Source: an uncultured Sutterella sp.
GTDB taxonomy: Bacteria > Pseudomonadota > Gammaproteobacteria > Burkholderiales > Burkholderiaceae_F
Reading direction: 5' to 3'
Assembly: GCA_902477615.1 (NCBI GenBank)
Contig: CABSHY010000057.1
Location: 1 to 7,423 of the forward strand
Length of the DNA stretch: 7,423 nt
The notes under the pieces: generated by a model
The model's input: only the letters and a program-made list of their open reading frames with translations
What the model was told of the DNA's origin: nothing
Database searches by the model: none
Translations under genes and position numbers: made by a program
Shown: piece after piece, positions 7,353 to 7,423 of the stretch
How positions within the stretch are numbered: the stretch's first letter is position 1
Layout of the letters: the number at the start of each line of letters is the position of its first letter

Positions 7353-7423
7353 GACGGTTGCGTAACCTCGTGTTTGGCATTGACTGGCAACGGCTTGATG
7401 AATATTGGTATTCTCTCAAAACA
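7315..7423. repeat. Inverted repeat at the window end (22-bp perfect arms)
   Basis: Bases 7315-7336 are the exact reverse complement of 7402-7423, the last base of the window. Going inwards, 7337-7344 pairs with 7394-7401 at 6 of 8 positions, making arms of 30 bases with 28 matches. The spacer between the 30-base arms is 49 bases. Both arms, read outwards, encode the same residues (Leu-Met-Asp/Asn-Ile-Gly-Ile-Leu-Ser-Lys) as the small conserved protein, so the right arm looks like an inverted copy of that gene's coding sequence. Confidence 0.9.

Noticed and set aside
1..7423. CRISPR array, tRNA, rRNA or insertion sequence
   Set aside because: No regularly spaced direct repeats, no tRNA-like cloverleaf, no rRNA-like stretch and no transposase were seen; the only notable repeats are the hairpin at 4380-4433 and the inverted repeat at the right end.

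Overview
The window looks like about 7.4 kb of chromosome from a Gram-negative bacterium, most likely a proteobacterium of moderate GC. This rests on the lipobox-bearing outer-membrane-type lipoprotein and the overall gene style; no taxonomic marker is present, so the assignment is tentative. It may be a whole short contig, because the right edge stops exactly at the end of an inverted repeat.

Layout. Left part, + strand: a small two-helix membrane protein (31-288), then 19 bases later a 1340-residue SNF2-family DEAH ATPase (308-4330). A convergent intergenic gap (4331-4481) carries a long hairpin. Right part, all on the - strand and read from right to left: a conserved small protein of unknown function whose 5' end is disturbed at the window edge (7352-7002), an AAA ATPase of the AAA_14/DUF4143 type (6968-5790), a small lipoprotein (5752-5372) and a Fic-domain protein (5315-4482). 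Gaps between the - strand genes are 33, 37 and 56 bases, so they could be one transcript, although Fic may have its own weak promoter.

How the genes relate. No known named system is assembled here. The SNF2 protein is a complete motor with all helicase motifs and a very long N-terminal arm of unknown role. Fic and the DUF4143-type ATPase both keep their family fold but have substitutions at key catalytic positions (Gln for the catalytic His in Fic; Arg after the Walker B Asp in the ATPase). Hand counts of sampled 60-base rows suggest that most of the SNF2 gene, especially its N-terminal half, and the Fic gene are AT-richer than the genes flanking them on both sides. This fits an acquired SNF2-Fic cassette between native genes, but it is an inference.

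The strongest structural signal is at the right end: a perfect 22-base inverted repeat (28/30 over a longer stretch) that places the same coding sequence in opposite orientation. A fold-back or assembly artefact at a contig end is the simplest reading.
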